A DNA stretch of 64,000 nt. It comes from Paenilisteria rustica (GTDB lineage: Bacteria; Bacillota; Bacilli; Lactobacillales; Listeriaceae). The stretch covers positions 1 through 64,000 of the forward strand of contig NZ_JABJVM010000016.1 in the NCBI RefSeq assembly GCF_013820765.1. Reading direction: 5' to 3'. Both the position numbers and the translations under genes were made by a program. The notes beneath the pieces were generated by a model that worked only from the letters and a program-made list of their open reading frames with translations, did no database searches and was not told where the DNA came from. This document shows positions 35,860-45,633 of the stretch, piece by piece (within the stretch, counting starts at the first letter, position 1; every line of letters begins with the position of its first letter).

Positions 35860-38727
35860 CTAGTCTGCTTTGCTTGCTATTTTTTCTTTCATTCGGGCTT
35901 TGTCGCGAGTTAGGATTGGCTTAAGGTATTTTCCAGTGTAGGATTTGGCTACTTTTGCGACTTGTTCTGGTGTGCCTTTTGCAATGATTTGGCCGCCACC
36001 ATCTCCGCCTTCTGGTCCTAAGTCAATAACGTGGTCGGCTTGTTTTATAACGTCTAAGTTGTGCTCGATTACCAGAACGGTATCGCCATTCTCATCTACT
36101 AAACGCTGTAGTACTTTTAGTAAGCGCGCGATATCGTCGGCATGTAGACCAGTTGTTGGTTCATCTAAAATGTAGAACGACTTGCCGTTGCTGCGTTTGT
36201 GCAACTCGGAAGCTAGTTTCACACGTTGCGCTTCTCCGCCTGATAGCGTCGTCGCGGGTTGTCCTAGACGAATATATCCTAGTCCCACATCTACTATTGT
36301 TTGTAGTTTACGGCTTATACGTGGAAGGTTTTTAAAGAAATCTAGGCCTTCTTCTACCGTCATATTTAATACTTCAGCAATATTTTTTCCTTTAAAACGG
36401 ATATCTAGTGTTTCACTATTATACCGTTTACCGTGGCAAATTTCGCATGGTACATACACATCGGGCAAGAAATGCATCTCTATTTTGATAATGCCATCGC
36501 CTTTACATGCTTCACAACGACCGCCTTTTACGTTGAAGCTGAAGCGACCTTTTTTGTAGCCACGAATTTTTGCTTCGTTTGTGGACGCGAATAAATCACG
36601 GATATCGTCAAATACTCCTGTATAGGTAGCAGGGTTGGAGCGAGGTGTCCGCCCAATTGGTGATTGATCAATATCGATAATCTTCTCTAGATGCTCCATA
36701 CCATTTATGGTTTTGTGTTCACCCGGTTTTGCGTGTGCCCTATTGAGATGTCGCGATAAAGCTTTACGCAGTACTTCATTCACTAGCGAACTTTTTCCTG
36801 ATCCAGAAACCCCAGTCACACATGTAAAAGTTCCTAACGGGAATGTTGCGGTCACATTTTTTAGGTTATTCGCTTTGGCACCGATAACTTCTAGCTTATT
36901 GCCACTGCCTTTACGACGATCAGAGGGGATTGGGATAAACTTCTTCCCAGATAGATAGGCTCCCGTGATAGAATTCTTATTATTCCGCACTTCTTCAGGC
37001 GTTCCAGCAGCTACAACTTCTCCACCGTGTTCTCCAGCGCCTGGACCAATATCAATTAAATAGTCCGCCGCAAGCATTGTATCCTCATCGTGTTCTACTA
37101 CAATCAGCGTATTACCGATATCACGCATGCTTTGAAGTGTATGAACCAGTCGATCATTATCACGTTGATGCAACCCAATTGAAGGCTCATCCAAAATATA
37201 CAATACGCCTGTTAAGCGTGAACCAATCTGTGTCGCTAATCGAATTCGTTGTGCTTCTCCACCCGAAAGCGTTCCGGCAGCGCGACTCAATGTTAAATAA
37301 TCCAATCCAACATTCTTCAAAAATCCTAAGCGCTGTTTTACTTCTTTCAAAATTGGTTTCGCAATCTGCGTTTCTTTTTCAGATAGGGATACTTCATCAA
37401 AAAAGTTCAGCGCTTCTATAATAGAGAAATTACTCACGTCACCGAGATGCGTCTTATTAATTTTGACGGCTAGCGCTTCTTCTTTAAGACGATAGCCTTT
37501 ACAAGATGGGCACGGTAAATCCGTCATGTATTGCGCCATTTGCTCTCTAGTGAAATCCGAACTTGTTTCACGATAACGACGCTCCACATTGGGGATGATA
37601 CCTTCGAACGGTATATTTGTTTCACGCGTCATTCCAAAATCATTTTTATATTCGAAATAGAACTCTTTACCGTTTGAGCCGTTCAGAATAATATCTAAAT
37701 GCTCTTTCGGTAAATTTTCTAATGGCGTATCCATGTCAATAGCGAACTCTTTACAAGCCGCCGCAAGCATTTTCGGATAGTATTGAGAGCTAATTGGCTT
37801 CCAAGGAATAATTGCCCCGTCGTTAAGTGATAGACTCATATCTGGGATAACTGTATCAATATCTACTTCTAGTTTAGTTCCAAGGCCGTCACACGTTGGA
37901 CAAGCGCCAAATGGGCTGTTAAAGGAGAACATTCTTGGCTCTAACTCACCAACAGAAAAACCGCAGTATGGGCAAGCGTAATGTTCGCTAAATAGCAATT
38001 CTTTATCGCCAATAACATCAACAACAGCATAACCATCTGCTAATCTCAATGCCGACTCGATAGAATCAAATAAACGGGAAGTAACGCCTTCCTTCACAAC
38101 GATACGGTCAATCACGATATCAATGGAGTGTTTCTTGTTCTTTTCAAGCTCAATCTCGTCTCCAATATCATACATATCTCCGTCGATACGAACACGTACA
38201 TAGCCCTCTTTTTTGATACCTTCTAACGTCTTCTTGTGCGCACCCTTTTTCCCTGAAACGATTGGCGCTAAAATTTGTATACGCGTTTTGTCTGGCAATT
38301 CTAAAACACGATCTACCATCTGCTCAATCGTTTGTGATGAAATCTCAATGCCATGATTGGGGCAAACCGGATGTCCTACTCGTGCATACATTAAACGTAA
38401 ATAATCATGGATTTCCGTCACAGTTCCTACCGTCGATCGTGGATTTCGACTCGTCGTCTTTTGGTCAATAGATATCGCTGGTGATAGACCTTCAATTAAA
38501 TCTACATCAGGCTTATCCATTTGCCCTAAAAATTGGCGTGCATAAGAAGATAACGATTCCACGTAGCGTCGCTGTCCTTCTGCATAAATCGTATCAAAAG
38601 CTAACGACGATTTCCCCGAACCAGACAAGCCTGTCATAACAACAAGCTTATCTCGTGGAATTTCGACATTAATATTCTTTAAATTGTTGGCTCTTGCGCC
38701 TTGTATCACAATTTTATCTTTTTCCAA
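35860..38727 (-). CDS. uvrA: Excinuclease ABC subunit A
   Basis: This is the damage-scanning ATPase of nucleotide excision repair; it loads UvrB on lesions. The 955 residues carry two ABC ATPase modules ([20 protein letters not shown] and [15 protein letters not shown]), each with an LSGGEAQR signature. There are two zinc fingers (CPYCG...CPTCDG and CEACKGDG...CEICHG) and the insertion domain with SSYARQFL. It follows uvrB by six bases and shares its SOS-controlled promoter. The hairpin element copy A lies downstream. Confidence 0.98.
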   Translation of the reverse strand: MEKDKIVIQGARANNLKNINVEIPRDKLVVMTGLSGSGKSSLAFDTIYAEGQRRYVESLSSYARQFLGQMDKPDVDLIEGLSPAISIDQKTTSRNPRSTVGTVTEIHDYLRLMYARVGHPVCPNHGIEISSQTIEQMVDRVLELPDKTRIQILAPIVSGKKGAHKKTLEGIKKEGYVRVRIDGDMYDIGDEIELEKNKKHSIDIVIDRIVVKEGVTSRLFDSIESALRLADGYAVVDVIGDKELLFSEHYACPYCGFSVGELEPRMFSFNSPFGACPTCDGLGTKLEVDIDTVIPDMSLSLNDGAIIPWKPISSQYYPKMLAAACKEFAIDMDTPLENLPKEHLDIILNGSNGKEFYFEYKNDFGMTRETNIPFEGIIPNVERRYRETSSDFTREQMAQYMTDLPCPSCKGYRLKEEALAVKINKTHLGDVSNFSIIEALNFFDEVSLSEKETQIAKPILKEVKQRLGFLKNVGLDYLTLSRAAGTLSGGEAQRIRLATQIGSRLTGVLYILDEPSIGLHQRDNDRLVHTLQSMRDIGNTLIVVEHDEDTMLAADYLIDIGPGAGEHGGEVVAAGTPEEVRNNKNSITGAYLSGKKFIPIPSDRRKGSGNKLEVIGAKANNLKNVTATFPLGTFTCVTGVSGSGKSSLVNEVLRKALSRHLNRAHAKPGEHKTINGMEHLEKIIDIDQSPIGRTPRSNPATYTGVFDDIRDLFASTNEAKIRGYKKGRFSFNVKGGRCEACKGDGIIKIEMHFLPDVYVPCEICHGKRYNSETLDIRFKGKNIAEVLNMTVEEGLDFFKNLPRISRKLQTIVDVGLGYIRLGQPATTLSGGEAQRVKLASELHKRSNGKSFYILDEPTTGLHADDIARLLKVLQRLVDENGDTVLVIEHNLDVIKQADHVIDLGPEGGDGGGQIIAKGTPEQVAKVAKSYTGKYLKPILTRDKARMKEKIASKAD

Positions 38728-38733
38728 CTCTAA

Positions 38734-40710
38734 TCATCCTTCCGCTTTTAACTCGAGTAAGGTATCACGAAGTTGCGCTGCACGTTCAAAGTCGAGTGCT
38801 TTTGCCGCATCTTTCATTTCATGTTCTAATTCTTCGATAAATGCCATTCGTTCTTTCTTATTCATCTTGCTAAGGTCTTTCAGGTGCTCAGCCTCTCTTG
38901 TTTCAGCAGCAGTTGTTGCAGCGATGACCCCACGAACATCCTTAATAATCGTTTGCGGCGTAATACCATGCTCTATGTTATAAGCCTCTTGTATCTCACG
39001 ACGACGCGATGTCTCACTAATAGCAAATTTCATAGAATCCGTCATCTTGTCCGCATACATAATAACTTTACCGTTCTGATTACGCGCGGCACGGCCGATT
39101 GTTTGAACAAGAGCACGCTCTGAGCGAAGGAAGCCTTCTTTATCAGCATCAAGAATTGTGACTAGCGAAACCTCTGGTATATCGATTCCTTCACGCAACA
39201 AGTTAATCCCGACAAGGACATCATACACACCAAGTCGCAAGTCTCGAATAATCTCTATCCGTTCCAACGTCTTGACCTCTGAATGAAGATACTGTACTTT
39301 AATACCTGTTTCTTTCAAGTAATCCGTCAAATCCTCTGACATTTTCTTCGTTAGCGTTGTAATCAAAACACGCTCATTTTTCTTGATACGTTCATTAATC
39401 TCGTCTATTAAATCATCAATTTGTCCTTCGATTGGTCGAATTTCTATAATCGGATCAAGCAGACCTGTGGGACGAATGATTTGTTGGATAACATCTGGAT
39501 TTAAGGCCAATTCATATGGACCTGGTGTCGCCGAAATGTACATAATTTGATTAACATGCTTCTCGAATTCTTCCAAACGCAACGGACGATTATCCAGCGC
39601 CGATGGAAGCCTAAAACCATGGTCTACCAACATCTGTTTGCGCGCTTGGTCCCCGTTGTACATACCACGAATTTGCGGCATCGTTACGTGGGATTCATCA
39701 ATCACGATTTGGAAATCATCCGGGAAAAAGTCTAACAGCGTATAAGGTGTGGAGCCAGCTTCTCGCAACCCTAAATGACGTGAATAGTTCTCAACGCCTG
39801 AACAATAACCCATCTCTTCCATCATTTCAATATCATAATTCGTACGTTGCTCCAAACGCTGTGCCTCGAGCAGTTTATTATCTTCACGCAGTACTTTCAA
39901 GCGGTCCTCTAACTCCGCCTTAATGTTCACGATTGCCTTCTTCATAATGTCTGGACGCGTAACAAAGTGGGAAGCTGGGAAAATAGAAACGTGTTCCCGT
40001 TCTCCAATTATTTCACCTGTTAAGGCATCCACTTCACGAATCCGCTCAATTTCATCACCAAAAAATTCGACACGCATACAGTGTTCATCACGTGACGCTG
40101 GGAAAATCTCCACAACATCTCCGCGGACACGAAAACGACCGCGCTGGAAATCAATATCATTGCGATCATATTGTATCTCTACTAAATCGCGTAACAATTG
40201 ATCGCGACTAATCTCCATTCCAGGTCGCAGAGAAACAAGCATAGCGCCATATTCTTCTGGAGAACCCAACCCGTAAATACAGGATACACTGGCTATAATA
40301 ATAACATCTCGTCGTTCAAACAACGATGCTGTCGCAGAATGTCGCAATTTATCAATTTCATCATTTACACTGGAATCCTTTTCTATGAAGGTATCTGTTT
40401 GCGGTACGTATGCCTCTGGTTGATAGTAATCATAGTAACTCACAAAATATTCCACTGCATTATCTGGAAAAAACTCTTTAAATTCACTATATAATTGTCC
40501 TGCCAACGTCTTATTATGAGCGATGACTAGGGTCGGCTTATTGACTTCTTGAATTACATTAGAAACTGTAAACGTCTTCCCTGTTCCCGTTGCTCCAAGT
40601 AAGGTTTGATGTTTTGTACCACTTCTAAGTCCTGCAACCAACTTCTCGATAGCTTTCGGTTGATCCCCTTGTGGCGTATATTTCGAAACTAGTTGAAATG
40701 TATCCTTCAC
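38734..40710 (-). CDS. uvrB: Excinuclease ABC subunit B
   Basis: This helicase-like subunit verifies the lesion and recruits UvrC. The 658 residues have Walker [13 protein letters not shown], the beta-hairpin region [12 protein letters not shown], motif [28 protein letters not shown], and a C-terminal UVR motif ([18 protein letters not shown]) that contacts UvrC. GTG 40710 is used, with GGAGG seven bases upstream. It leads uvrB-uvrA behind an SOS box (40813-40826), so DNA damage should induce it. Confidence 0.98.
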   Translation of the reverse strand: MKDTFQLVSKYTPQGDQPKAIEKLVAGLRSGTKHQTLLGATGTGKTFTVSNVIQEVNKPTLVIAHNKTLAGQLYSEFKEFFPDNAVEYFVSYYDYYQPEAYVPQTDTFIEKDSSVNDEIDKLRHSATASLFERRDVIIIASVSCIYGLGSPEEYGAMLVSLRPGMEISRDQLLRDLVEIQYDRNDIDFQRGRFRVRGDVVEIFPASRDEHCMRVEFFGDEIERIREVDALTGEIIGEREHVSIFPASHFVTRPDIMKKAIVNIKAELEDRLKVLREDNKLLEAQRLEQRTNYDIEMMEEMGYCSGVENYSRHLGLREAGSTPYTLLDFFPDDFQIVIDESHVTMPQIRGMYNGDQARKQMLVDHGFRLPSALDNRPLRLEEFEKHVNQIMYISATPGPYELALNPDVIQQIIRPTGLLDPIIEIRPIEGQIDDLIDEINERIKKNERVLITTLTKKMSEDLTDYLKETGIKVQYLHSEVKTLERIEIIRDLRLGVYDVLVGINLLREGIDIPEVSLVTILDADKEGFLRSERALVQTIGRAARNQNGKVIMYADKMTDSMKFAISETSRRREIQEAYNIEHGITPQTIIKDVRGVIAATTAAETREAEHLKDLSKMNKKERMAFIEELEHEMKDAAKALDFERAAQLRDTLLELKAEG

Positions 40711-40739
40711 CTTTTTTCCTCCTTTAGCAAAACGAAAGT

Positions 40740-40762
40740 GAGTCTAGGCAAATCCCAGACTC
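40740..40762 (-). terminator. Hairpin in the uvrB leader
   Basis: On the minus strand GAGTCTGGG and CCTAGACTC form a 9-bp stem with a 5-base loop, followed by ACTTTCGTTTTGC. It lies between the uvrB promoter and its ribosome site. It could stop leftover csbA transcripts or attenuate uvrB; which of the two cannot be told from sequence. Confidence 0.5.
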
Positions 40763-40780
40763 ATCACTTGTATTCATTTT

Positions 40781-40826
40781 ATCATAATTGTTCCAAATCC
40801 GCTAGCAAAAAGCGAACGTATTTTCG
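40781..40826 (-). promoter_or_regulatory. uvrB promoter with LexA (SOS) box
   Basis: CGAACGTATTTTCG at 40813-40826 differs at one position from the Bacillus LexA consensus CGAACRNRYGTTYG. On the minus strand it lies five bases upstream of TTGCTA (40803-40808), which is 16 bases from TATGAT (40781-40786). LexA bound there would cover the -35 region. This agrees with SOS control of uvrBA known in Bacillus. Confidence 0.75.
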
Positions 40827-40861
40827 CATCCGTATAACACGAAGAGGATGGGACATAATCC

Positions 40862-40986
40862 AAAAAAATCGGCGACAAGCGTTCACATTCAGGGGATTTG
40901 GCGGACTTCCGGTTCTCACATACACAAGTATGCTCCGCTTCCGGCTTCCACCAAATCCCCTGAATACAAACGCTTTCGCTCGATTT
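40862..40986 (-). repeat. Large hairpin element, copy B (3' of csbA)
   Basis: It has the same length and layout as copy A. The central stem pairs ATTCAGGGGATTTGGCGGA (40887-40905) with TCCACCAAATCCCCTGAAT (40947-40965), 18 of 19 positions. This arm shares only scattered bases with that of copy A, so pairing is kept while sequence differs. Outer arms (AAGCGTT, CGCTTTCGCTCGATTT) and the tip (AGCGGAGCATAC, loop TTGT, GTATGTGAGAACC) are almost identical to copy A. Seven T follow on the minus strand. It lies about 100 bases beyond the csbA stop. Confidence 0.85.
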
Positions 40987-41088
40987 GTATAAAGCAGAAT
41001 TTTTCGTCCTACCCGAAGAAATGGGAGAGAATTTTTGCTTTATCTTGAGTTTTGTCTCAACCTCTTTCATCATATACACGCGCCTTTT

Positions 41089-41331
41089 TCACGCTTCTTT
41101 ATCTGCCTGACGTAATCTACCGAGCATTCGTGTTGCTAGGAAGAAGCCCATCGTCATCGAAATCGCGTCTAAGCATATAAGCCACCATGTATTCGTGAAA
41201 CCCATGCGAGCGGAAACAGCTATTAAAATCACGGTGAGTCCTAAACCTACAAAACGTTGGTACGTAATTCGCGATAATATAATAACCAACAATCCTGGAA
41301 AAAATAATGCCGAAATTAGCTGATCCCACAT
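41089..41331 (-). CDS. csbA: CsbA-like small membrane protein
   Basis: This 80-residue protein has two to three hydrophobic segments (LISALFFPGLLVIILSRI, VGLGLTVILIAVSA, WWLICLDAISMTMGFFLA) and a basic end. The size, segment order and FPG and TNTW landmarks fit B. subtilis CsbA, a SigB-controlled membrane protein of unknown function that also precedes uvrBA. Listeria has SigB, so stress control is possible, but no clear SigB promoter was found upstream. The gap to uvrB is occupied by hairpin copy B, the SOS promoter and a leader hairpin. Confidence 0.82.
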   Translation of the reverse strand: MWDQLISALFFPGLLVIILSRITYQRFVGLGLTVILIAVSARMGFTNTWWLICLDAISMTMGFFLATRMLGRLRQADKEA

Positions 41332-41352
41332 AGGCTTCGCTCTCCCTTTTTT

Positions 41353-42003
41353 TTAACTATCCGCTTTTAAAACGCGTGCTTTTATTTCATCTGTTAGGGC
41401 TGGTAAATCCGTTTTTTCAATCCCTTTTTCTGCGAGTAGATCTGGCAATATTTCACGTAAGAAGTACTGGACGCAGTTCATGTCGCGGAATTGATAGATG
41501 GTTTCTAGTGCCTCACTGTAAATTTTGGTGAAGGTTGGTTCTGGATTGCCTTTCTGGATTTCGCCGAATGATTCGTACAGCAAGTCTACTTTATCAGCTA
41601 CTGCCAAAATTTGTCCTTCTAGTGTATCGTCTTTGCCTTCTTTAAGTAAAACGTGATAAATCGCTTGAAACTCTTTCGGAATCTCATTATTAATGAAGTT
41701 TCGCGTCATCGTTTCTTCTACTTCGGACAGCATTTCGCGAAGTTCTGCGGTGGCATATTTGACGGGTGTTTTGATATCCCCAATGAACAATTCTGGATAA
41801 TCATGGTTCAGTGCTTTTTCATATAAAGCGCGCCAATTAACGGTTTGACCGGCTTGTTCCTCTACATTACCTAGAAACTGTGCTACTTGAGTAACTTTGA
41901 ATGAATGCTCAGCAACAGAGTGTTCTTGATATTTGAACTTGCCTGGACACCGGTAAATATTCTCTAAATCTGATAAGCTACGAAAATATTGATGAATTCC
42001 CAT
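41353..42003 (-). CDS. HD-domain hydrolase, YfbR-like 5'-nucleotidase
   Basis: This 216-residue HD phosphohydrolase has metal ligands visible as His33 (in VAEHSF) and the His67-Asp68 pair (in NHDYPELFIGDI), with a later Asp in VADKVD. This is the arrangement of the YfbR family that dephosphorylates deoxynucleoside monophosphates. The exact substrate cannot be read here. It is followed 21 bases later by csbA and preceded 13 bases upstream by a small membrane protein, all on the minus strand. Confidence 0.85.
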   Translation of the reverse strand: MGIHQYFRSLSDLENIYRCPGKFKYQEHSVAEHSFKVTQVAQFLGNVEEQAGQTVNWRALYEKALNHDYPELFIGDIKTPVKYATAELREMLSEVEETMTRNFINNEIPKEFQAIYHVLLKEGKDDTLEGQILAVADKVDLLYESFGEIQKGNPEPTFTKIYSEALETIYQFRDMNCVQYFLREILPDLLAEKGIEKTDLPALTDEIKARVLKADS

Positions 42004-42016
42004 TTTGCTTCACTCC

Positions 42017-42400
42017 TCATTGTTCTTCTTGTTTTTTATTGTCTGGATGCGTATTTTCTACTTCACGCATGATTAAAGCTGAACTGAAGCCGAGTAAGGC
42101 GATAATAGCCGCCGAATATTGTCTGAAATTGTCTGCTGCAAAAATATAGATAAGTCCCATAAAAATAAGCGTTGTCAAGATGCCCCATGTAAATAATTTA
42201 TGCCCGCGCGTGACTCCAACTTTCATAACGGAATAAATCCCCACATAGCAAACCGCTTGAATCAAAATGAATTGAACGATAGAAATGATAATGACCGATG
42301 TTAGATCATCATTGAACATCACTGCTGCAACAGAGACGGCTAGTAGAACTATGATGCCTAAAATAACGATTATTTTTTTACTATTAGATAGTTGCTTCAT
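42017..42400 (-). CDS. Small four-span membrane protein
   Basis: The 127 residues contain four hydrophobic segments (KIIVILGIIVLLAVSVAAVM, VIIISIVQFILIQAVCYVGI, LFTWGILTTLIFMGLIYIFA, AAIIALLGFSSALIM). There is a basic N-terminus and a charged C-terminal tail (REVENTHPDNKKQEEQ), so both ends are likely cytoplasmic. No family is recognised. It appears to start the unit that continues with the HD hydrolase and csbA, and GGGGGAAG lies just before the ATG. Confidence 0.72.
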   Translation of the reverse strand: MKQLSNSKKIIVILGIIVLLAVSVAAVMFNDDLTSVIIISIVQFILIQAVCYVGIYSVMKVGVTRGHKLFTWGILTTLIFMGLIYIFAADNFRQYSAAIIALLGFSSALIMREVENTHPDNKKQEEQ

Positions 42401-42502
42401 GTTCTTCCCCCAAATGGTTTTCTTTTTTTACTAGTATAACGAGGATACGTATTGATAGCAACCTAAAACACTTGATGGTATGCGGTTTATCGGTTTATTT
42501 CA

Positions 42503-42538
42503 CCAAAAACAAGAAGCATTGCTACTCCTTGTTTTTGG
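42503..42538 (-). terminator. Terminator of the metal efflux ATPase gene
   Basis: CCAAAAACAAG pairs perfectly with CTTGTTTTTGG (11 bp, 14-base loop). It lies five bases beyond the ATPase stop. Confidence 0.75.
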
Positions 42539-42543
42539 TTTGC

Positions 42544-44625
42544 TTATTTGATTTCCTTTTCAGCCTTACTTCGGAACAAGATGGAGAGCCCGAAGATGGT
42601 TACAACGATGGTTGCGCCCATATCTGCCATGATTGCCATCCATAGGGTTAGATAACCTGTTAGAGCGAGTAATAACGCTACTATTTTGAGGCCTAACGCG
42701 AAGGCGATATTGAATCCTACGACGAAACGTACCTTTTTAGCGATTTTTACTGTAATTGGTAATTTGCCTAAATGGTCCTGCATAAGTACGATATCTGCCA
42801 CTTCAATCGCGCTATCAGTTCCTTTCCCCATTGCGATTCCAAGGTCAGCGGTTGCTAGGGCCGGGGAGTCGTTGATACCATCGCCAACCATTGCAATACT
42901 ACCATTTTGAGCCTGAAGTTCACCGATTTTGGTTAATTTATCTTCTGGTAGCAAGCTCGCATAATAGTGATCGATGCCGATTTCGTTCGCTACTTTTTCA
43001 GCAGTTTTTTCATGGTCACCGGTTAGCATAATAATATTGGTTATGCCCTCTTTATGAAGCTCTGTCACGAGTTGTTTACTTTCTTTGCGCAAGGCATCTT
43101 GAATACCAAACATGCCGAGAACTGCGGTTTCTGATGCAGTAATAACGACTGTATATCCTGTTTCTTTCAGTGCTTTGACGTCCATTCTAGCCACGTCTGT
43201 CCAACTCGATTCTGGGATTTGTTGCTCGTTACCCAAGAAATACTGTGTTCCTTCGAATGTGCCGACAAGTCCTTTTCCGCCAACCGTCGTTAAGTCATCC
43301 ATTTCCGCGCTTACTGAACCGATACGAGCGATGATGGCGGCTGCGATTGGATGCCCTGAGCTCTGTTCCATCATACTGGAAATTCGGAAAAATTTCGCTT
43401 CATCATACACAATTTCTTTCTCAACAACTGGTTTTCCTTCTGTTAGCGTCCCTGTTTTATCAAACGCAATTTGTTTTGTTTTGGCAAGTTGTTCTAAGAA
43501 AACGCCACCTTTAATCAAAACACCGTTCTTGGCGCTGCGCGTAATTCCAGAAACAATCGCAACGGGTGAAGATAAGATTAGCGCGCATGGACAACCGATA
43601 ATTAATACGGCAAGTCCTTCATAACCCCAGTGACTCCAAGCTCCACCGAAGAAAAGTGGGGGCACGATAGTCACTAATACGGCAAACATCATAATAATTG
43701 GTGTGTAATATTTCGCGAAACGATCGATGAATAGCTCCGTCGGTGTCTTCGTTTCCTGTGCTTCCTCTACTAAATGCAAAATTTTAGCTAAAGACGAGTC
43801 CTCATAAACAGCAGTGATTTCAGCTTTTAGCGTTCCTTCATTATTGACCGAACCGCCAAACAAAGCGTCACCAATTTGTTTTTCAACGGGCATCGACTCA
43901 CCCGTAATTGCAGCTTCGTTCACAGAGCTTTTTCCATCAACAATCACAGCGTCAGACGGTACTTTTCCGCCTGCTTTAATCAAAATCATGTCGCCAAGTT
44001 GGAGGTCAGTAATTGGTACTTCCGTTGTAACACCATCTTTCAAAAGGTTCGCCGTTTTTGGCACAACTTTCAATAATTCAGCCATCGACTTGCGTGCTTG
44101 GCGCATTCCGAAGCCTTCCAAATATTCATTCACGCCGAACAATATCGCCACGACCGTCCCTTCGCGCCAGTCCCCAATAATAAAGGCACCGACTAGCGCA
44201 ACCGTCATCAATGTATCGATATTAAATTTCAAACGGAATAAATTTTTGAGCCCTTTGAAAAATGTTTGGTACCCGCTGAGTGCTGCCGCAACGAAATAAA
44301 TACTAAATGATCCCCACGTTGGCATATATTTGTCCGTAAAAAAGGCGAGGAAGAATAGCAACGTTGAAATGACAATCTGAACGATGAGTTTCGTGTCACC
44401 ATGGCTATGATCGTGATCGTGCTCGCCATCTGGTTGCACAATCGAAACACCTTCTTGTTTCAATATTTTTTCTACGTCCGGCATCGCCATCTTATTCGAA
44501 ATAATCATTTTCCCAGAGTTATAGAGTACTTTCGCATCCTTGCCATGCTTCAATTGCTTCATTTCGGCTTCCATCTCTTGCGCGCAGTGTGCACAAGAAA
44601 GCCCACTTAATTTGAATTCTGCCAT
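42544..44625 (-). CDS. cadA: Heavy-metal P1B-type ATPase (Zn/Cd/Pb exporter type)
   Basis: This membrane pump couples ATP to export of soft divalent metals. The 693 residues show an N-terminal HMA domain with Cys11 and Cys14 (GLSCAHC), a His/Asp-rich stretch HDHDHSHGD near 69-77, and a membrane metal site C345-P-C347. The actuator TGES, phosphorylation site Asp389 in DKTGTLT, and GDGINDSPALATADLGIAMG are also present. CPC together with the HMA and His-rich part place it in the zinc/cadmium/lead group rather than copper. The regulator upstream looks zinc-type, so zinc detoxification is the best guess. It is cotranscribed with that regulator (18-base gap). Confidence 0.92.
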   Translation of the reverse strand: MAEFKLSGLSCAHCAQEMEAEMKQLKHGKDAKVLYNSGKMIISNKMAMPDVEKILKQEGVSIVQPDGEHDHDHSHGDTKLIVQIVISTLLFFLAFFTDKYMPTWGSFSIYFVAAALSGYQTFFKGLKNLFRLKFNIDTLMTVALVGAFIIGDWREGTVVAILFGVNEYLEGFGMRQARKSMAELLKVVPKTANLLKDGVTTEVPITDLQLGDMILIKAGGKVPSDAVIVDGKSSVNEAAITGESMPVEKQIGDALFGGSVNNEGTLKAEITAVYEDSSLAKILHLVEEAQETKTPTELFIDRFAKYYTPIIMMFAVLVTIVPPLFFGGAWSHWGYEGLAVLIIGCPCALILSSPVAIVSGITRSAKNGVLIKGGVFLEQLAKTKQIAFDKTGTLTEGKPVVEKEIVYDEAKFFRISSMMEQSSGHPIAAAIIARIGSVSAEMDDLTTVGGKGLVGTFEGTQYFLGNEQQIPESSWTDVARMDVKALKETGYTVVITASETAVLGMFGIQDALRKESKQLVTELHKEGITNIIMLTGDHEKTAEKVANEIGIDHYYASLLPEDKLTKIGELQAQNGSIAMVGDGINDSPALATADLGIAMGKGTDSAIEVADIVLMQDHLGKLPITVKIAKKVRFVVGFNIAFALGLKIVALLLALTGYLTLWMAIMADMGATIVVTIFGLSILFRSKAEKEIK

Positions 44626-44643
44626 TGTCCTCCTCGTCCCTTC

Positions 44644-44952
44644 TCAATTTGTGTGTTCCACGTGCCTAATCGCTTGCGAGAGCAGTTCCAGAACGTGGTT
44701 GTCATCTTGCGTATAATAAATCGTCGTGCCTTCACGTCTTGATTTCACTAAGCGTAAATTTTTTAAAAAGCGTAATTGATGGGAAACTGTCGTCTGATTG
44801 AAACCCAGTGTCCGCGCAATATCGTTCACCGAATACTCTTGATCCTGCACCAAGTTTAAAATTTGAACGCGCGTCGGATCAGCCAATGCTTTAAAAATTT
44901 GCGTTACACCAAAAAGTGTTTCTTCGCCTAATAGTTGTTTGCTTTGTTCCAT
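44644..44952 (-). CDS. ArsR/SmtB metal sensor, CzrA-like
   Basis: This 102-residue winged-helix repressor leaves DNA when metal binds. The recognition helix is in [15 protein letters not shown]. The C-terminal helix has Asp-x-His followed ten residues later by His-x-x-His ([17 protein letters not shown]), the alpha-5 zinc site of CzrA and SmtB. The protein has no cysteine, so the CadC-type cadmium/lead site is missing; zinc or cobalt are the expected inducers. It heads the operon with the exporter, and two matching palindromes lie upstream. Confidence 0.9.
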   Translation of the reverse strand: MEQSKQLLGEETLFGVTQIFKALADPTRVQILNLVQDQEYSVNDIARTLGFNQTTVSHQLRFLKNLRLVKSRREGTTIYYTQDDNHVLELLSQAIRHVEHTN

Positions 44953-44974
44953 CTCTTATCACTCCAATTCTCGT

Positions 44975-45065
44975 ATATGTTCACATACACATATAATAGA
45001 CCAAAAAACGAAACTTAGCAAGGTTTAGCCAGCACAACTTTTAATATATGTTTATATACACATAT
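44975..45065 (-). promoter_or_regulatory. Two CzrA/CadC-type operators upstream of the metal operon
   Basis: ATATGT-N8-ACATAT occurs twice with identical geometry, at 44975-44994 and 45046-45065. The first copy is only 23 bases from the regulator start, the second 71 bases further out. Both fit the 12-2-12-like AT-rich imperfect palindromes bound by ArsR/SmtB sensors. Two sites suggest tight autoregulation or a second divergent promoter. Confidence 0.72.
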
Positions 45066-45187
45066 ATTAATATAGATTTGATAAAATTGCAAGTATTTCA
45101 GTCATTATGTACAAAATGAGTTTATTTATGTAAAAAAAGAGCTCAATCCGCAAAATCATGATATAATTTACACAAAGGAGTGATAGC

Positions 45188-45583
45188 ATGCCAGATTTAA
45201 GCGGACGATTGACAGTTTTAAGGGAAAAGCAAGGCTGGTCGAAAGCCGAAACAGCAAGAAGACTCGGACTGAAGGCCCCTTCTACATACGGTAACTGGGA
45301 GTATGGCATTCGAGAACCGGATTTGGATACGGTTCGCCATATTGCAACGTTATTTGATGTTTCGGTAGATTATCTAATTGGCCAAAATAGTGAACCCTCA
45401 TATAAACCGGTCACAACGAAAGAAAAGAATGACATCGCAAAACGAATCGAGAAAATAATTGAGGATTTGCGTTACGAGGAACATCAACATTTAAACGGGG
45501 AATACTTACAAGAAGAAACAACAGAATTTATTATGGATTCCCTTGAATTCACTTTGAAACAAGCTCGGAAATTAAATAATTGA
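45188..45583 (+). CDS. XRE-family helix-turn-helix protein
   Basis: The 131 residues have a Cro/CI-type helix-turn-helix (about 5-65: LTVLREKQGWSKAETARRLG, TYGNWEYGIREPDLDTVRHI) and VDYLIGQN as the usual domain end. A charged helical tail (KNDIAKRIEKIIEDLRYEEH) probably serves dimerisation. AAAGGAGTGATAGC precedes the ATG, and an extended -10 (TGATATAAT, 45160-45167) lies upstream. The target is unknown. It is divergent from the metal operon and convergent with phoU; an orthologue near this spot is what I recall from other Listeria. Confidence 0.82.
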   Translation: MPDLSGRLTVLREKQGWSKAETARRLGLKAPSTYGNWEYGIREPDLDTVRHIATLFDVSVDYLIGQNSEPSYKPVTTKEKNDIAKRIEKIIEDLRYEEHQHLNGEYLQEETTEFIMDSLEFTLKQARKLNN

Positions 45584-45592
45584 TACATGAAG

Positions 45593-45626
45593 AAAACCTC
45601 TGCCGCAGTGATGTGACAGAGGTTTT
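45593..45626. terminator. Bidirectional terminator between the XRE gene and phoU
   Basis: AAAACCTCTG pairs with CAGAGGTTTT around a short imperfect extension, with A and T runs outside. It stops both convergent genes. Confidence 0.88.
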
Positions 45627-45633
45627 TTGCGTA

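Noticed and set aside
35587..35924. Overlapping plus-strand frames near uvrA and similar ones at 40.8-41.0 kb
   Set aside because: They read through the hairpin element in different frames, so similarity of the peptides comes from the repeat, not from coding.
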